Assembly (NCBI RefSeq): GCF_009755725.1 | Contig: NZ_CP046619.1 | Location: 2,542,001-2,606,000, forward strand | DNA: 64,000 bases | Reading direction: 5' to 3' | DNA from: Diaminobutyricimonas sp. LJ205 | GTDB taxonomy: Bacteria; Actinomycetota; Actinomycetes; Actinomycetales; Microbacteriaceae | Shown: one piece after another, positions 17,712 through 29,501 of the stretch | Numbering within the stretch: the first letter of the stretch is position 1 | How the letters are laid out: each line of letters opens with the position of its first letter | Translations under genes and position numbers: made by a program | Notes under the pieces: model-generated | What the model was told of the DNA's origin: nothing | Databases searched by the model: none | Seen by the model: only the letters and a program-made list of their open reading frames with translations

Positions 17712-19352
17712 TCAGTGGAAGAAGTGGCGCTCCCCTGTGAAGTACATGGTGATCCCGGCATCCTGAGCGGCCGCGATGACCTCTTCATCGCGCACCGAAC
17801 CACCGGGCTGCACGACCGCGCGCACGCCGCCGTCGATGAGTACCTGCAGTCCGTCGGCGAACGGGAAAAAGGCATCGGATGCCGCGACGCTGCCCTTCGC
17901 CCGGCCAGCCGCGCGGGTCACCGCGAGGTGGCACGAGTCCACCCGGTTGACCTGGCCCATGCCGACGCCAACCGAGGCGCCGCCGTGGGCGAGCAGGATC
18001 GCGTTCGACTTCACCGCGCGTACGGAGCGCCAGGCGAATTCAAGGTCGGCGAGCGTTGCCTCGTCGGCCGGCTCCCCGGCCGCGAGCGTCCACTCGGATG
18101 CGGGCGCGAAGTGGTTGTCGGGGTGCTGAACGAGTAGTCCACCGGAGATCTGCCGGAACTCGACATCCTCCCGCTCGTAACCCTCGGGCAGCTGCAGCAG
18201 GCGCACGTTCTTCTTCTGGCTGAGCAGTTCGAGCGCCTCGGGCTCGAAACCGGGCGCGATGATGACCTCGGTGAAGATCTCCTTGATCGATTCCGCCGCA
18301 TCGCGCGTGATCACGCGGTTCGCGGCGATAACGCCACCGAAGGCCGACACCGGGTCGCACGCGTGGGCGAGCTGGTGGGCCTCGGCGATGGTCGCCGCGG
18401 TGGCGATTCCGCACGGGTTGGCGTGCTTGATGATCGCCACGGTGGGACCCTCGTGGTCGAACGCGGCGCGCAGGGCTGCGTCGGCGTCGACGTAGTTGTT
18501 ATACGACATCTCCTTGCCGTGCAGCTGGGTGGCCTGGGCGATGCCCGCTGCTGCCTCGCCGGTGTACAGCGCGGCGCCCTGGTGCGAGTTCTCGCCATAG
18601 CGGAGCACCTGCTTCAGGTCGGCTTCGAGACCGATGCCGTCTCCCCATTCGGAGTCGGATGTCTCGGCATCCGCGTCGTCTTCGTTCTCGTCGTCCTCGC
18701 CTTCGCCTTCCCAGGGGTCGTAGAGGTTCTCGGCGAACCAGAGGGCGACGTTCATGTCGTATCCGGCGGTGTGCTCGAACGCGATCGACGCCAGCTTCTG
18801 TCGCAGCTCGAGGCTGGTGCCGCCCGCGAGCACCGACTCGAGCACGTCGGCGTAGTCTTCGGGGTTCACGACGATGGCGACGTTGGCATGGTTCTTCGCC
18901 GACGCGCGGACCAGTGCGGGGCCGCCGATGTCGATGTTCTCGATGACGTCGGCCGCGTCCGCGCCGCTGTCCACGGTCTTCGCGAACGGGTACAGGTTCA
19001 CGACGACGAGCTGGAACGCGTCAATGCCGAGCTCGGCGAGCTGCTGTTCGTGGTCTTCGAGGCGCAGGTCGGCGAGGATACCGGCGTGCACGGCGGGGTG
19101 CAGGGTCTTCACCCGGCCGTCCAGGGACTCGGGGAAACCGGTGACGGTGGCGACATCGGTGACCTCGAGACCGGCGTCGCGCAGGGTCGCAGCTGTGGAA
19201 CCGGTGGAGACCAGCTCGACGCCCTCAGAGGCAAGCGCCTTACCGAACTCGGCCAGTCCGGCCTTGTCGCTGACCGAAATCAGAGCACGCTTCACCGGGA
19301 CGATATCGCGCGCGCGGTAGAGGCTGGGGTCGTGACTGCTGGGACCGCTCAT
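17712..19352 (-). CDS. purH: Bifunctional AICAR transformylase/IMP cyclohydrolase
   Basis: Last two steps of IMP synthesis. 546 residues: the MGS-like cyclohydrolase domain (about 20-210; [41 protein letters not shown]) and the AICAR transformylase domain ([68 protein letters not shown]). A very acidic insert ([16 protein letters not shown] region, about residues 215-240) separates the domains. The start overlaps the purN stop by 4 nt. Confidence 0.96.
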   Translation of the reverse strand: MSGPSSHDPSLYRARDIVPVKRALISVSDKAGLAEFGKALASEGVELVSTGSTAATLRDAGLEVTDVATVTGFPESLDGRVKTLHPAVHAGILADLRLEDHEQQLAELGIDAFQLVVVNLYPFAKTVDSGADAADVIENIDIGGPALVRASAKNHANVAIVVNPEDYADVLESVLAGGTSLELRQKLASIAFEHTAGYDMNVALWFAENLYDPWEGEGEDDENEDDADAETSDSEWGDGIGLEADLKQVLRYGENSHQGAALYTGEAAAGIAQATQLHGKEMSYNNYVDADAALRAAFDHEGPTVAIIKHANPCGIATAATIAEAHQLAHACDPVSAFGGVIAANRVITRDAAESIKEIFTEVIIAPGFEPEALELLSQKKNVRLLQLPEGYEREDVEFRQISGGLLVQHPDNHFAPASEWTLAAGEPADEATLADLEFAWRSVRAVKSNAILLAHGGASVGVGMGQVNRVDSCHLAVTRAAGRAKGSVAASDAFFPFADGLQVLIDGGVRAVVQPGGSVRDEEVIAAAQDAGITMYFTGERHFFH

Positions 19353-19942
19353 GCGCTCGCTAGCTCCTTCAAATCGATGTGTCCGTTGGCAATGTCGAGC
19401 ACGGTCTGCACCAGCAGTTCCCGCTCGACGACCTTGATGCGCTCATGCAAGGTGGATTCGGTGTCGCCGGGCAGGACCGCGACGCGGCGCTGGGCGATGA
19501 TCGGGCCAGAGTCGACGCCGTCATCGACGACGATCACGCTGGCACCGGTTTCGGTGACCCCGGCGGCGAGGGCGTCGCGCACGCCGTGCGCGCCGGGAAA
19601 CTCGGGCAGGTAGGCGGGATGCGTGTTGATCAGCTGCGGTGACAACTCGGCGACCACTCGCGCCGGCAGCAGTCGCATGAAGCCGCTGAGGATGACGAGG
19701 TCGGGCTCCCACTGCTGGATCTGGGTGAGCAGTTCGTCGCCCCAGCTGGCCCGGTCGGGAAAGTTCCCGGGCACCACGGCGAAGGTGGGGATGCCGAAGG
19801 CCTCAGCGTGATCGAAACCGTCGGCGGGCCGATCCGCCCCGACCGCGACCACGCGGGCGGGGAACTCCGCGTCCTCCGAGGCTTCGAGCAGGGCACGCAG
19901 ATTAGACCCGCCCCCGGAGATGAGTACGACCAGTCGGAGCAC
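19349..19942 (-). CDS. purN: Phosphoribosylglycinamide formyltransferase
   Basis: Transfers a formyl group from 10-formyl-THF to GAR in purine synthesis. 197 residues from a GTG start; motifs [14 protein letters not shown] (phosphate binding), the catalytic region [30 protein letters not shown] with Asn-His, and the [12 protein letters not shown] Asp. Part of the DUF6350-purN-purH unit. Confidence 0.95.
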   Translation of the reverse strand: MLRLVVLISGGGSNLRALLEASEDAEFPARVVAVGADRPADGFDHAEAFGIPTFAVVPGNFPDRASWGDELLTQIQQWEPDLVILSGFMRLLPARVVAELSPQLINTHPAYLPEFPGAHGVRDALAAGVTETGASVIVVDDGVDSGPIIAQRRVAVLPGDTESTLHERIKVVERELLVQTVLDIANGHIDLKELASA

Positions 19943-19946
19943 CTGA

Positions 19947-21167
19947 CTAGCCTACCGTGACCCGCTCCTTGACCCTGGAGAGATCGATGGATGCTGCGAG
20001 CGCACCGAGCGTCGCGGCGACCGCGATTTCCACGGCCGCCCATGCCGCCACGGCGAAGGGGTCCGGGCCGACGGTGGCCAGCCGGCCGGGTCCCGCGGAA
20101 CCAGCCGACGCCCAGGCGAGCAGCCCAAGCAGAGCGCCGGCGATGACCCCGGTGCCTACGCCGGTGCCGACCCGCCACGGCCAGTCCAGCGTGTGCAGCG
20201 ACCGTCCAGAGGCAAGCCCGGCGAGGAACCCGAGGATCACCGGGACGAGTACCCCAAGCAGTCCCCAGGCGTGTTCGCCGGTCGGCAGCGCGCCGAGCAT
20301 CGGCACGGCGGGAATCGGACCGAGGGTGGTTCCAAGCGGGCCGATGCTCGAGCCGGTGCCGATCGCGAAGCCGGGGCCGACCAGCCAGGAAGCTGTCCAA
20401 ATGATCACGTTCGGCAGCAGCGCCAGTTGGCCGAGGGTGATCACCGTGCCGCCGAGCACATTGGCCTGCACCGATTCGTAGAGGTGGATGACCTGGGCGT
20501 ACCCGGCGATCAGGGCGATACCGGTGACGACCGCAGCGACCGCGATCACCGCGATCGCCGCGCCCGCCCCGCCGCGCAGGGCCGCAGCGACACAGGTCCG
20601 CAGTGGGGCCGGCCAGTCGCTGATCCAGTCGCGCAGCGAGCTGCCGTGATCGGGCAGTGGGTTACGCAGTCGTTCGCGGGTGGAGCCGATCAGAAGTCCG
20701 ATACCGAACACGAGCGTCGGCAGCAGGATGCCCTGCCACAGGGACGGGCTGGCGTACGGGTAGTCGGCGCTGAGCGTGACGCCGAGGGCGAGGGCGGCGA
20801 AGGTGCCGAGGGCAACTGATTCTCCGAGCATCCGGTATCGCGTCGAGGCGACCCGACGGCCGGTGCGGATGGCGAGCAGCAGCGTGATCATGCCGAGGCC
20901 GAGCGCGGCGATGCTGATCACGAAGGGGGCGGCGTCGGGAACGCCGAGTGCGATCGCCAGGTCGGGATGCAGCTGAAGGGTCAGGTCCGTGCCGTGGCCG
21001 ACCAGCCAGATGTCGGCGGCGCCTCGCCAGAATGCCGTCCAGTCAATGCCGAGCTGGAAGTGGAAGCCCCACAGCACGGTGAGCGGCACGAGCGGGATGG
21101 CGATTCCGACCATGGCGACGATGGCCGCCTCGAACGCGGCGAGCAGGGCGGTGACACGACGACTCAT
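19947..21167 (-). CDS. Polytopic membrane protein (DUF6350-type)
   Basis: 406 residues with about ten hydrophobic segments and short polar loops, no enzymatic motif. The position directly upstream of purN-purH, 4 bp before purN, is the standard genomic place of the DUF6350 family in actinobacteria. Its role is unknown. The cotranscription is probably a housekeeping arrangement rather than a purine-specific one. Confidence 0.8.
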   Translation of the reverse strand: MSRRVTALLAAFEAAIVAMVGIAIPLVPLTVLWGFHFQLGIDWTAFWRGAADIWLVGHGTDLTLQLHPDLAIALGVPDAAPFVISIAALGLGMITLLLAIRTGRRVASTRYRMLGESVALGTFAALALGVTLSADYPYASPSLWQGILLPTLVFGIGLLIGSTRERLRNPLPDHGSSLRDWISDWPAPLRTCVAAALRGGAGAAIAVIAVAAVVTGIALIAGYAQVIHLYESVQANVLGGTVITLGQLALLPNVIIWTASWLVGPGFAIGTGSSIGPLGTTLGPIPAVPMLGALPTGEHAWGLLGVLVPVILGFLAGLASGRSLHTLDWPWRVGTGVGTGVIAGALLGLLAWASAGSAGPGRLATVGPDPFAVAAWAAVEIAVAATLGALAASIDLSRVKERVTVG

Positions 21168-21291
21168 TTCGGGGTTGACCTTACGTCGCAGCGGCCCCGA
21201 TTCCCGGCAGAACTACCGGAGAAAGACCGAACCGCCGGAGAAATATCCGTGCACGCGTCATCCGCCCGGATGATGACTTTCACTCGACCGA

Positions 21292-22095
21292 ATGACGACG
21301 CACCTCAGCAGGCTGCGGTTGACTGCCTGCATGGCCAGCCGCGCGGGTGTCACCGCTTCCTCGATCACCCTCGTTGTGCTGCTTGCCGGCTGCTCGGCGT
21401 CCCCGACGACGAGCTACACCGCCCCGGACGGCGAGAAGGTCACTGTCGACTGGGCCGACTATCCCGGCCACGCGTACACCGATCATGCCGATGTGCTGGC
21501 GGCGCCGCTGGCCGAGGATGTGGATGAATCATCCGACGCCTTGCTGACCGAGATCGAAACGGCGCTCACCGAGGAATTCGGACTCGAGTGGGAAGCCGGC
21601 CCGGACAGTGAACCACCCTTCTGGCACAAGCAAGAAGGAAACGGCTACGGCGGTGAGTCGCTGTACCTCACCTACAACTCGCCGACGAGCGAGAGCATGA
21701 CGGTGCCGTCCGGTGACGCCGCGTGGAGGCGCGCCATCGAGCTTGCGAGCGCTGTGACGACAGCGCACGGGCTCGGGGAACTTCAGCTGGAGAATCTCGA
21801 TCCGGACATGGCAGAGCAATATGGCTCCGCCGATGTGTCGGACCATTGGCAGTGGGCAGCATCGACCTACGCAGACTCGCAGTGGGTGGGGGTCACCCTG
21901 ATCGACGTCGACCGCGATCCCACTGGCAAGGCCGAGAAGGAGATGGCCGGCAGCGTTGAGTACGGCTGGAACCCGCGATCGATCAACATCTATTACGGGG
22001 TCACCACCATCCGCGGCGCCGATAAGACCGAGTTCCTCAAACGGCTGAAACCATTCGAAGGACTCGCCCGCCCTGAGGCGACTACCTCGGACTAG
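21292..22095 (+). CDS. Putative lipoprotein, intact copy of a tandem pair
   Basis: 267 residues from ATG 21292 (ATG 21331 is an alternative). Signal peptide ends in lipobox LLAGC. The mature protein has DGEKVTVDWADYPG, EIETALTEEFGLEWEAG, GNGYGGESLYL, VPSGDAAWRRAIELASAVTTAHGLGELQLENL and a C-terminal IYYGVTTIRGAD..FLKRLKPFEGLA. The same blocks recur in the frameshifted copy 65 bp downstream. No named family is firmly recognised; LppA-like actinobacterial lipoproteins are a loose comparison. Confidence 0.75.
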   Translation: MTTHLSRLRLTACMASRAGVTASSITLVVLLAGCSASPTTSYTAPDGEKVTVDWADYPGHAYTDHADVLAAPLAEDVDESSDALLTEIETALTEEFGLEWEAGPDSEPPFWHKQEGNGYGGESLYLTYNSPTSESMTVPSGDAAWRRAIELASAVTTAHGLGELQLENLDPDMAEQYGSADVSDHWQWAASTYADSQWVGVTLIDVDRDPTGKAEKEMAGSVEYGWNPRSINIYYGVTTIRGADKTEFLKRLKPFEGLARPEATTSD

Positions 22096-22159
22096 TACGC
22101 ACACCCCCGTTTGCCCCCGAGATCGTGACAAGGGGCGGTCGTGCTGCTTGACTCTGCGC

Positions 22160-22935
22160 ATGATGACGTCTCGCGCAGTCCGCGCCGGCGTAGCCCTCGC
22201 CGCTGGCGCGCTGGCGGTTATGGCTCTCACCAGCTGCGCAGCGTCACCGAAGACGACGTATGTGACGGATGCCGGCGAAACCGTCACCGTCGATTGGGCG
22301 GACTACCCCGGCCAGTCGAACATCGATTCCGCGCAGGTGCTTGCGGCACCGGCCACCGAGGACGTGGAAGAAGCATCCCTGCAGTTGCTGGCCGAGATCG
22401 AAACGGCTCTGACCGAGGAATTCGGGCTCGAGTGGGAGGTTGGCCCGCCGAGCGAGGCCACTTGGTGGGAGCACGACGACAATGGCTACGGCGGCGACTC
22501 GTTGTATGTCGGCTACCTGTCGCTGATGAGACAGAGCACACCGTGCCATCCGGCGACGCGGCGTGGGAGCGGGTGCTCGACCTCATCAACGCGGTGACCG
22601 AAGCGCATGGGCTCGGAGAGCTGGAGCTGGCCAACCTCAACCCGGAGCTCCTCGACTACTACAAGACCACTGACCTCTCGAAGCACTGGGAGTGGAACGG
22701 CGGGACTGACGCCGGTGCGCAATCGGTCACGATCTCGCTGAGGGATGTCGACCGCGACGCCACCGGCGAAGCCGAGAAGCAGATGTCCGGAGCCATCAAG
22801 ACAGGCTGGAATCCGCGGGCGGTCAGCATCTATTACGGCGCCACCACCATCCGTGCTGCCGACCACGCCGAGTTCATCGAACGACTGAAACCGTTCGAAG
22901 GGCTCGCCAAACCAGAGGGAATCAACTCGGATTAA
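22160..22935 (+). pseudogene. Second copy of the tandem lipoprotein, frameshifted
   Basis: Frame 1 from ATG 22160 (ATG 22163 and TTG 22148 also possible) gives a lipoprotein signal (lipobox ALTSC) and VTVDWADYPGQ..EIETALTEEFGLEWEVG..NGYGGDSLYVGYLS. The reading then continues only in another frame as DETEHTVPSGDAAWERVLDLINAVTEAHGLGELELANL..IYYGATTIRAAD..FIERLKPFEGLA. Loss of one base near 22526 (tcgctgatgag for tcgcctgatgag) explains the break. Unless this is a sequencing error, the copy is inactive. Confidence 0.75.
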
Positions 22936-22938
22936 TGA

Positions 22939-22967
22939 CGGAAGGCCCGCACACGGCGGGCCTTCCG
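22939..22967. terminator. Bidirectional terminator between the lipoprotein copies and sucD
   Basis: 12-bp perfect stem (CGGAAGGCCCGC and complement) with a 5-base loop between convergent transcription units, 36 bp downstream of the sucD stop. Confidence 0.8.
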
Positions 22968-23002
22968 AGGGGCGGATGCCGAGGCATCCGTTGTTCGCGT
23001 GC

Positions 23003-25094
<2,092 letters not shown>

Positions 25095-25127
25095 CCAATG
25101 CGTCGCGTCGCCGGTCGAGAAGCATCG

Positions 25128-25141
25128 GCTGGTCGACCAGC
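25128..25141. repeat. 14-bp palindrome GCTGGTCGACCAGC
   Basis: Perfect palindrome 34 bp upstream of the sucC ATG. It belongs to the TGGTCGA-type words that recur in several intergenic spaces of this window (44609, 48289, 48331, 57551). It may be a repeat fragment or a binding site. Confidence 0.5.
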
Positions 25142-25164
25142 ATTGGGCTTAGTTTCCGCCAGTG

Positions 25165-25195
25165 TCTTGACACCGAGTAGTTCGACATCGAGACA
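25165..25195. promoter_or_regulatory. Two tandem TCTTGACAYCGAG-like motifs upstream of sucC
   Basis: TCTTGACACCGAG (25165-25177) and AGTTCGACATCGAGACA (within 25179-25195) resemble the palindrome before icd (TATCTCGACATCAAGATA, 9421-9438). They lie 71-101 bp upstream of the sucC start. A shared TCA-cycle regulator is inferred. Confidence 0.45.
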
Positions 25196-25283
25196 AATGG
25201 GCCATCGGCAACTTTACCCCCTGGCGCCAAACGCATTTCGCCGTTCCGGGGTGTTAAGAAGCGTGCTTCTTTCCGAGGGGAAG

Positions 25284-27650
25284 CTAGAGCTTCTCGATCG
25301 GGGCCACCTTGATGAGCAGGCGCTTGCGGCCGGCCTGGTCGAACTGCACCTCGGCGATGGACTTCGGGCCAATCCCGGTGACGTTGGTCACCCGTCCGTC
25401 ACCGAAGTCTGTGTGCCGGATCCGGTCGCCGATCGCCAGCGTCAGATCGCCGTTGTCGCGCACCTTGCCGGTGACCGTGTTCGCCCACTCTGTCTTCTTC
25501 TTCGGCGCGGGCGGCAGCGCGGTCTGCCCGAACGAGCGGTCGTCGCGGAATCCCGGGCGGCGGGCGTTCAGCGCCCTCGACTGGGTGCCACCGCGGGAGT
25601 TGGCCATGCCGGGCGACTGCTTCCAGTCGATCAGGTCGGCGGGGATCTCCTGCAGGTACCGGCTGGGCAGCGCGACGTTCACCTCGCCGAACTGGGCGCG
25701 GGTCATCGCCAGTGAAAGGAACAGCTTCTTGCGCGCGCGGGTGATGCCGACGTAGAACAGGCGGCGTTCCTCGGCCGGTCCGCCGGGTTCGGATGCCGAC
25801 ATCCGGTGCGGCAGCAGGTCCTCCTCGACGCCGGTGAGGAACACGGCGTCGAACTCGAGGCCCTTCGCGGTGTGCAGTGTCATCAGCGAGACGGTGCCGC
25901 TGGAGTCGTCCAGCTCGTCGGCAGCGGCAACCAGCGCGGTCTCGGTGAGGAAGTCGAGCAGCGTGCCCTCGGGGTTGTTCCGCTGGAACTCCCGGGTCAC
26001 TGCGAGCAGTTCCTCGACGTTCTCGGCGCGGGCCTCGTCTTGCGGGTCACGCGAGGCGCGCAGCACCTCGACGTACCGGGTCTCGTCGAGGATGTCCTTG
26101 AGGATGTCGGCGACCGGCGCGTTCTGCGCCTTCATGCTCGCCTTGTCGAGGATGGCGCCGAGGCCGAGCAGCGCGCCGGTGACCTTCGGGCCGAGGCCGA
26201 GCTGGTCGGACTCGCGCAGCGCCTCGCGCAGCGACATCCCATTCGTATCTGCATGCAATTGCACGGCCGCCTCGGTGGCCGGCCCGATGCCGCGCTTGGG
26301 CACGTTCATGATCCGGCGCAGCGCCATCGGGTCGAGCGGGTTCGCCACGGCGGTTAGGTACGCCATGACGTCCTTGATCTCGGCCCGCTCGTAGAACTTG
26401 GTGCCGCCGAGCACCCGGTACGGGATTGCCGAGCGGATGAAGATCTCTTCCAGCGCACGGGTCTGCGAGTTGGTGCGGTAAAAGACGGCCATGTCCTTGT
26501 AGTCCATGCCCGCCTCGCGCAGCGCGGTGACCTCGTCGGCAACGAACTGGGCTTCGTCGTGGCCCGAGTACCCGGTGAAGCCGATGATCTTGTCGCCGGC
26601 GCCGACGTTGGTGAACAGCTTCTTGTCCTTGCGGTCGAAGTTGTTCGAGATCACGGCGTTCGCCGCGTCGAGGATGTTCTGCGTCGAACGGTAGTTCTGC
26701 TCGAGCAGGATCACGGTGGCGTTGGTGTAATCCCGCTCGAACTCGACGATGTTGCGGATGTCGGCGCCTCGGAACGCGTAAATCGACTGGTCGGAATCAC
26801 CGACCACGGTCAGCGACGCCGGCTCGAGCGGAGTGGCGATCGGCTTCAGCGGGACGCCGTCGAAGCCGATGGCGCCATCGAGCAGGTCCGCCTTCGGCTG
26901 CTTCGTCAGCTCGCGGATCAGCGCGTACTGGGCGTGGTTGGTGTCCTGGTACTCGTCGACGAGGATGTGCCGGAACCGGCGCTGGTAGAGCGCGGCGACC
27001 TTGGGGAAGGCCCGGAACAGGTACACGGTCTGCGCGATGAGGTCATCGAAGTCGAACGAGTTCGCCCTCGCGAGCGCCTCGGTGTAGCGGCGGAAAATCT
27101 CGAGGAAGATCGCCTCGGCCGGGTCGCTGAAGTTCGCCTGCCGGGCGTAGGACTCGACATCCGTCAGCTCGTTCTTCAGCTTGGAGATGCGGTTCGCGGC
27201 CTTGGAGACGGTGAAGCCGAAGGTGTCGGCGTCCAGGTCCTTGATAATGCGCTTGAGCAGCGCACGCGAGTCGGCGGAGTCGTAGATGGTGAAGCTCTGC
27301 GAGTAGCCGAAGTGCTCGGCCTCGCGGCGGAGGATGCGCACGCACGCGGAGTGGAAGGTGGAGATCCACATGCCGCGTGCGGATTCGCCGACGATCGCCT
27401 CGACCCGCTCGCGCATCTCACCGGCCGCCTTGTTGGTGAAGGTGATCGCCAAAATCTGGCTCGGCCAGGCGTCGCGGGTCTGCAGCAGCCCGGCGATCCG
27501 CCGGGTGAGCACGCTGGTCTTGCCGGAGCCGGCGCCGGCGACGATGAGAAGCGCCGGGCCGCGGTATTCGACGGCCTGGCGTTGCTGCGGGTTCAGTCCG
27601 GCGAGCAGGCGGTCATCGGGCGCGGCGGTGCCGTCGAGAACGTAGGTCAT
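25284..27650 (-). CDS. pcrA: ATP-dependent DNA helicase PcrA/UvrD
   Basis: 788-residue SF1A helicase for repair and replication restart. Motifs: Q-motif LNPQQRQAVEY, Walker A VAGAGSGKTSVLTRR (about 38), Ia AITFTNKAA, II VDEYQDTNHAQ, III GDSDQSIYAFRGAD, IV ILLEQNYRSTQ, V VSLMTLHTAKGLEFDAVFL, VI EERRLFYVGITRARKKL. The C-terminus carries the PcrA-type Tudor-like tail (GDRIRHTDFGDGRVTNVTGIGP) that contacts RNA polymerase in known homologues. Confidence 0.95.
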   Translation of the reverse strand: MTYVLDGTAAPDDRLLAGLNPQQRQAVEYRGPALLIVAGAGSGKTSVLTRRIAGLLQTRDAWPSQILAITFTNKAAGEMRERVEAIVGESARGMWISTFHSACVRILRREAEHFGYSQSFTIYDSADSRALLKRIIKDLDADTFGFTVSKAANRISKLKNELTDVESYARQANFSDPAEAIFLEIFRRYTEALARANSFDFDDLIAQTVYLFRAFPKVAALYQRRFRHILVDEYQDTNHAQYALIRELTKQPKADLLDGAIGFDGVPLKPIATPLEPASLTVVGDSDQSIYAFRGADIRNIVEFERDYTNATVILLEQNYRSTQNILDAANAVISNNFDRKDKKLFTNVGAGDKIIGFTGYSGHDEAQFVADEVTALREAGMDYKDMAVFYRTNSQTRALEEIFIRSAIPYRVLGGTKFYERAEIKDVMAYLTAVANPLDPMALRRIMNVPKRGIGPATEAAVQLHADTNGMSLREALRESDQLGLGPKVTGALLGLGAILDKASMKAQNAPVADILKDILDETRYVEVLRASRDPQDEARAENVEELLAVTREFQRNNPEGTLLDFLTETALVAAADELDDSSGTVSLMTLHTAKGLEFDAVFLTGVEEDLLPHRMSASEPGGPAEERRLFYVGITRARKKLFLSLAMTRAQFGEVNVALPSRYLQEIPADLIDWKQSPGMANSRGGTQSRALNARRPGFRDDRSFGQTALPPAPKKKTEWANTVTGKVRDNGDLTLAIGDRIRHTDFGDGRVTNVTGIGPKSIAEVQFDQAGRKRLLIKVAPIEKL

Positions 27651-27691
27651 GTCCCATCAATTCTAGGCGAGCACCCCTGACAACCGCCCGC

Positions 27692-28675
27692 TCAGGAGAG
27701 CCCTTCGCGCACCGCCAGGGCCAGGTCGGGCTGGTCGGCGAAGACGCCGTCGATGCCCGTGCGCATGATCAGTTCGAACTCGCCTGCCCAGTCGCCGAAG
27801 TCGGCGGCGCGCGTCCCGCGCCGGAACCGGCGGGTGAGGAACCGGTTCTCCGGGCGCAGCGTCCAGCAGAACACCTGCAGCCCTGCGGCGTGCGCACGGT
27901 CGACGAGGTCATTCGTGGTGCCATCGACCGAGAACAGCAGCGACTTGTTGACGCTCACCCCGTCGACCTCCGCGCCGAGCTGCGCGAGCCCCTCGTCGCT
28001 CAGGTGCTGGGCGTAAGTCCTGGCCGCGGCGCCGTCGCGGGCGACCAGGTCGGCGGGGGTGCCGGCCTCTTCGACGAGGTAGACGTAGGTGCCGGGGATG
28101 CCGCGATCGCGCAGCTGCCCAAGCACGGTCTGCTCGAACGATTCCACGATCAGGTTGTCCTCGCGCGCCCAGCCGCCCAGTTCCGCGGCGACGAGCTCGT
28201 CCAGCGGCAGCCCCAGCCCGGCGAAGTAGGTGGCGTGCTTGATCTCGGCGACCATGGCCAGCGGGCGCCCGGCGTCATCGATCAGTTCGATCAGATCCCG
28301 CAGCCGCAGGATCTTCTCCCGGCCATTCCAGCTGGCGCTGGCCTGCCGCACCGCGGGGATCCGCTCTATCGCCCGCAGCCGGCTGAGCTCCGCCCAGGTG
28401 AAATCCTCGGTGAACCATCCGGTGAGCTTGACCCCGTCGATCACCTTGGTGGTGCGGCGATCGGCGAATTCCGGATGCTCCGCGACATCCGTCGTCCCCG
28501 AGATTTCGTTCTCGTGCCTGAGCACGAGCACGCCGTCCTTGGTCGCGACGATGTCGGGTTCAACCGCGTCGACGCCGAGGGCGAAAGCCAGCCGGTACGC
28601 GGAGCGGGTGTGTTCGGGACGGTAGCCCGGCGCTCCGCGGTGGCCGATGATCAGGGGGCGGGGCGAATCGCTCAC
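27692..28675 (-). CDS. Glycerophosphodiester phosphodiesterase
   Basis: 327 residues of the GDPD TIM-barrel family: IIGHRGAPGYRPEHTRSAYRLA with the catalytic His, the metal-binding EPDIVATKDGVLVLRHE, the LRLRDLIELI segment, and the C-terminal VFCWTLRPENRF..GIDGVFADQPDLA. No signal peptide is visible, so a cytoplasmic or unconventional location is likely. It would release glycerol-3-phosphate from glycerophosphodiesters, fitting GlpD at 35692-37422. Confidence 0.9.
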   Translation of the reverse strand: MSDSPRPLIIGHRGAPGYRPEHTRSAYRLAFALGVDAVEPDIVATKDGVLVLRHENEISGTTDVAEHPEFADRRTTKVIDGVKLTGWFTEDFTWAELSRLRAIERIPAVRQASASWNGREKILRLRDLIELIDDAGRPLAMVAEIKHATYFAGLGLPLDELVAAELGGWAREDNLIVESFEQTVLGQLRDRGIPGTYVYLVEEAGTPADLVARDGAAARTYAQHLSDEGLAQLGAEVDGVSVNKSLLFSVDGTTNDLVDRAHAAGLQVFCWTLRPENRFLTRRFRRGTRAADFGDWAGEFELIMRTGIDGVFADQPDLALAVREGLS

Positions 28676-28699
28676 GCATAAACCCTAGACTGATTCGCC

Positions 28700-28936
28700 A
28701 TGCAGACCTGTGCGAACTGTGGCGCTGAGCTCGCCCCGGACTGGAAGTTCTGCATCCGCTGTGGGGCGCGGGTGAGGACGACGGATGCCTCGGAGATCCC
28801 CGGCGCGATCCGCCCGGAGCAGCCCGAAGCCCAGCCGCTCAATCCGCTGGTGATCGCCGGCATCGTGCTTGGCACCCTGGTCGTACTCGCTGGCGTCGTC
28901 GCGGTCGCGGTCCTGCTGCTGACCAATGCGGGTTGA
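28700..28936 (+). CDS. Small zinc-ribbon membrane protein
   Basis: 78 residues: an N-terminal zinc ribbon with two CxxC pairs (CANCGAELAPDWKFCIRCG), a polar linker, and one C-terminal transmembrane helix (LVIAGIVLGTLVVLAGVVAVAVLLL). The topology suggests the ribbon is cytoplasmic. Function unknown. The stop overlaps the next gene by 11 nt. Confidence 0.75.
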   Translation: MQTCANCGAELAPDWKFCIRCGARVRTTDASEIPGAIRPEQPEAQPLNPLVIAGIVLGTLVVLAGVVAVAVLLLTNAG

Positions 28937-29444
28937 CCTTCTTCGCACGGAGCCGACCGCCCGGCTCCCGTTGCGCTGGGGTACCTACCGTGGCCGCTAC
29001 TTCGCCGGCCTGGTCCTGATCGTCGGGGGGCTCGTCGGCCTGCAGGCCTCGAGCACCGCCTTCCTGTATCCGATCGTCACGGGCTTGACCCTGCACACGG
29101 TCGGTTGGTGGATCATGCCGGCAGCCGGCTGGCGACGGAACCTGGTGGTGTTCCCGTGCGGCGTGCAGATCTGCCTGCTGCTCGCCGGGCCGCAGTCGAT
29201 GTGGACTCTCGTGATTCCCTACCTCGCCTGGCTGCTGGTGCGGCACCGCCCGATCACGAGTTACGTCACCGTGCTGTTCGTCATCGCCAATGGCGTGATC
29301 ATGGTGCAGCTGTCCTCGGAATACGCCATGATGCTGCCCGCGCTTGCGATTTCGGGCGTCGTGGTCGTGACATCCGCATGGATTGCTCGTCAGATCGCGG
29401 GAATCCGGCGAATCCCCAGCATTCTTCAGGAAGATCACCGATAG
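28926..29444 (+). CDS. Integral membrane protein of unknown function
   Basis: 172 residues with four to five hydrophobic segments (YFAGLVLIVGGLVGLQAS; IVTGLTLHTVGWWIM; VQICLLLAGPQSMWTLVIPYLAWLLV; YVTVLFVIANGVIMVQL; MLPALAISGVVVVTSAWIA) and basic ends. Overlaps the zinc-ribbon gene, so the two are probably cotranslated. No family recognised. Confidence 0.7.
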   Translation: MRVDLLRTEPTARLPLRWGTYRGRYFAGLVLIVGGLVGLQASSTAFLYPIVTGLTLHTVGWWIMPAAGWRRNLVVFPCGVQICLLLAGPQSMWTLVIPYLAWLLVRHRPITSYVTVLFVIANGVIMVQLSSEYAMMLPALAISGVVVVTSAWIARQIAGIRRIPSILQEDHR

Positions 29445-29501
29445 GTTAGGGGTTGTACCAAGCACCGATTCCTGCAGGTATTCAAGGAGACGACCACAGC
29501 C

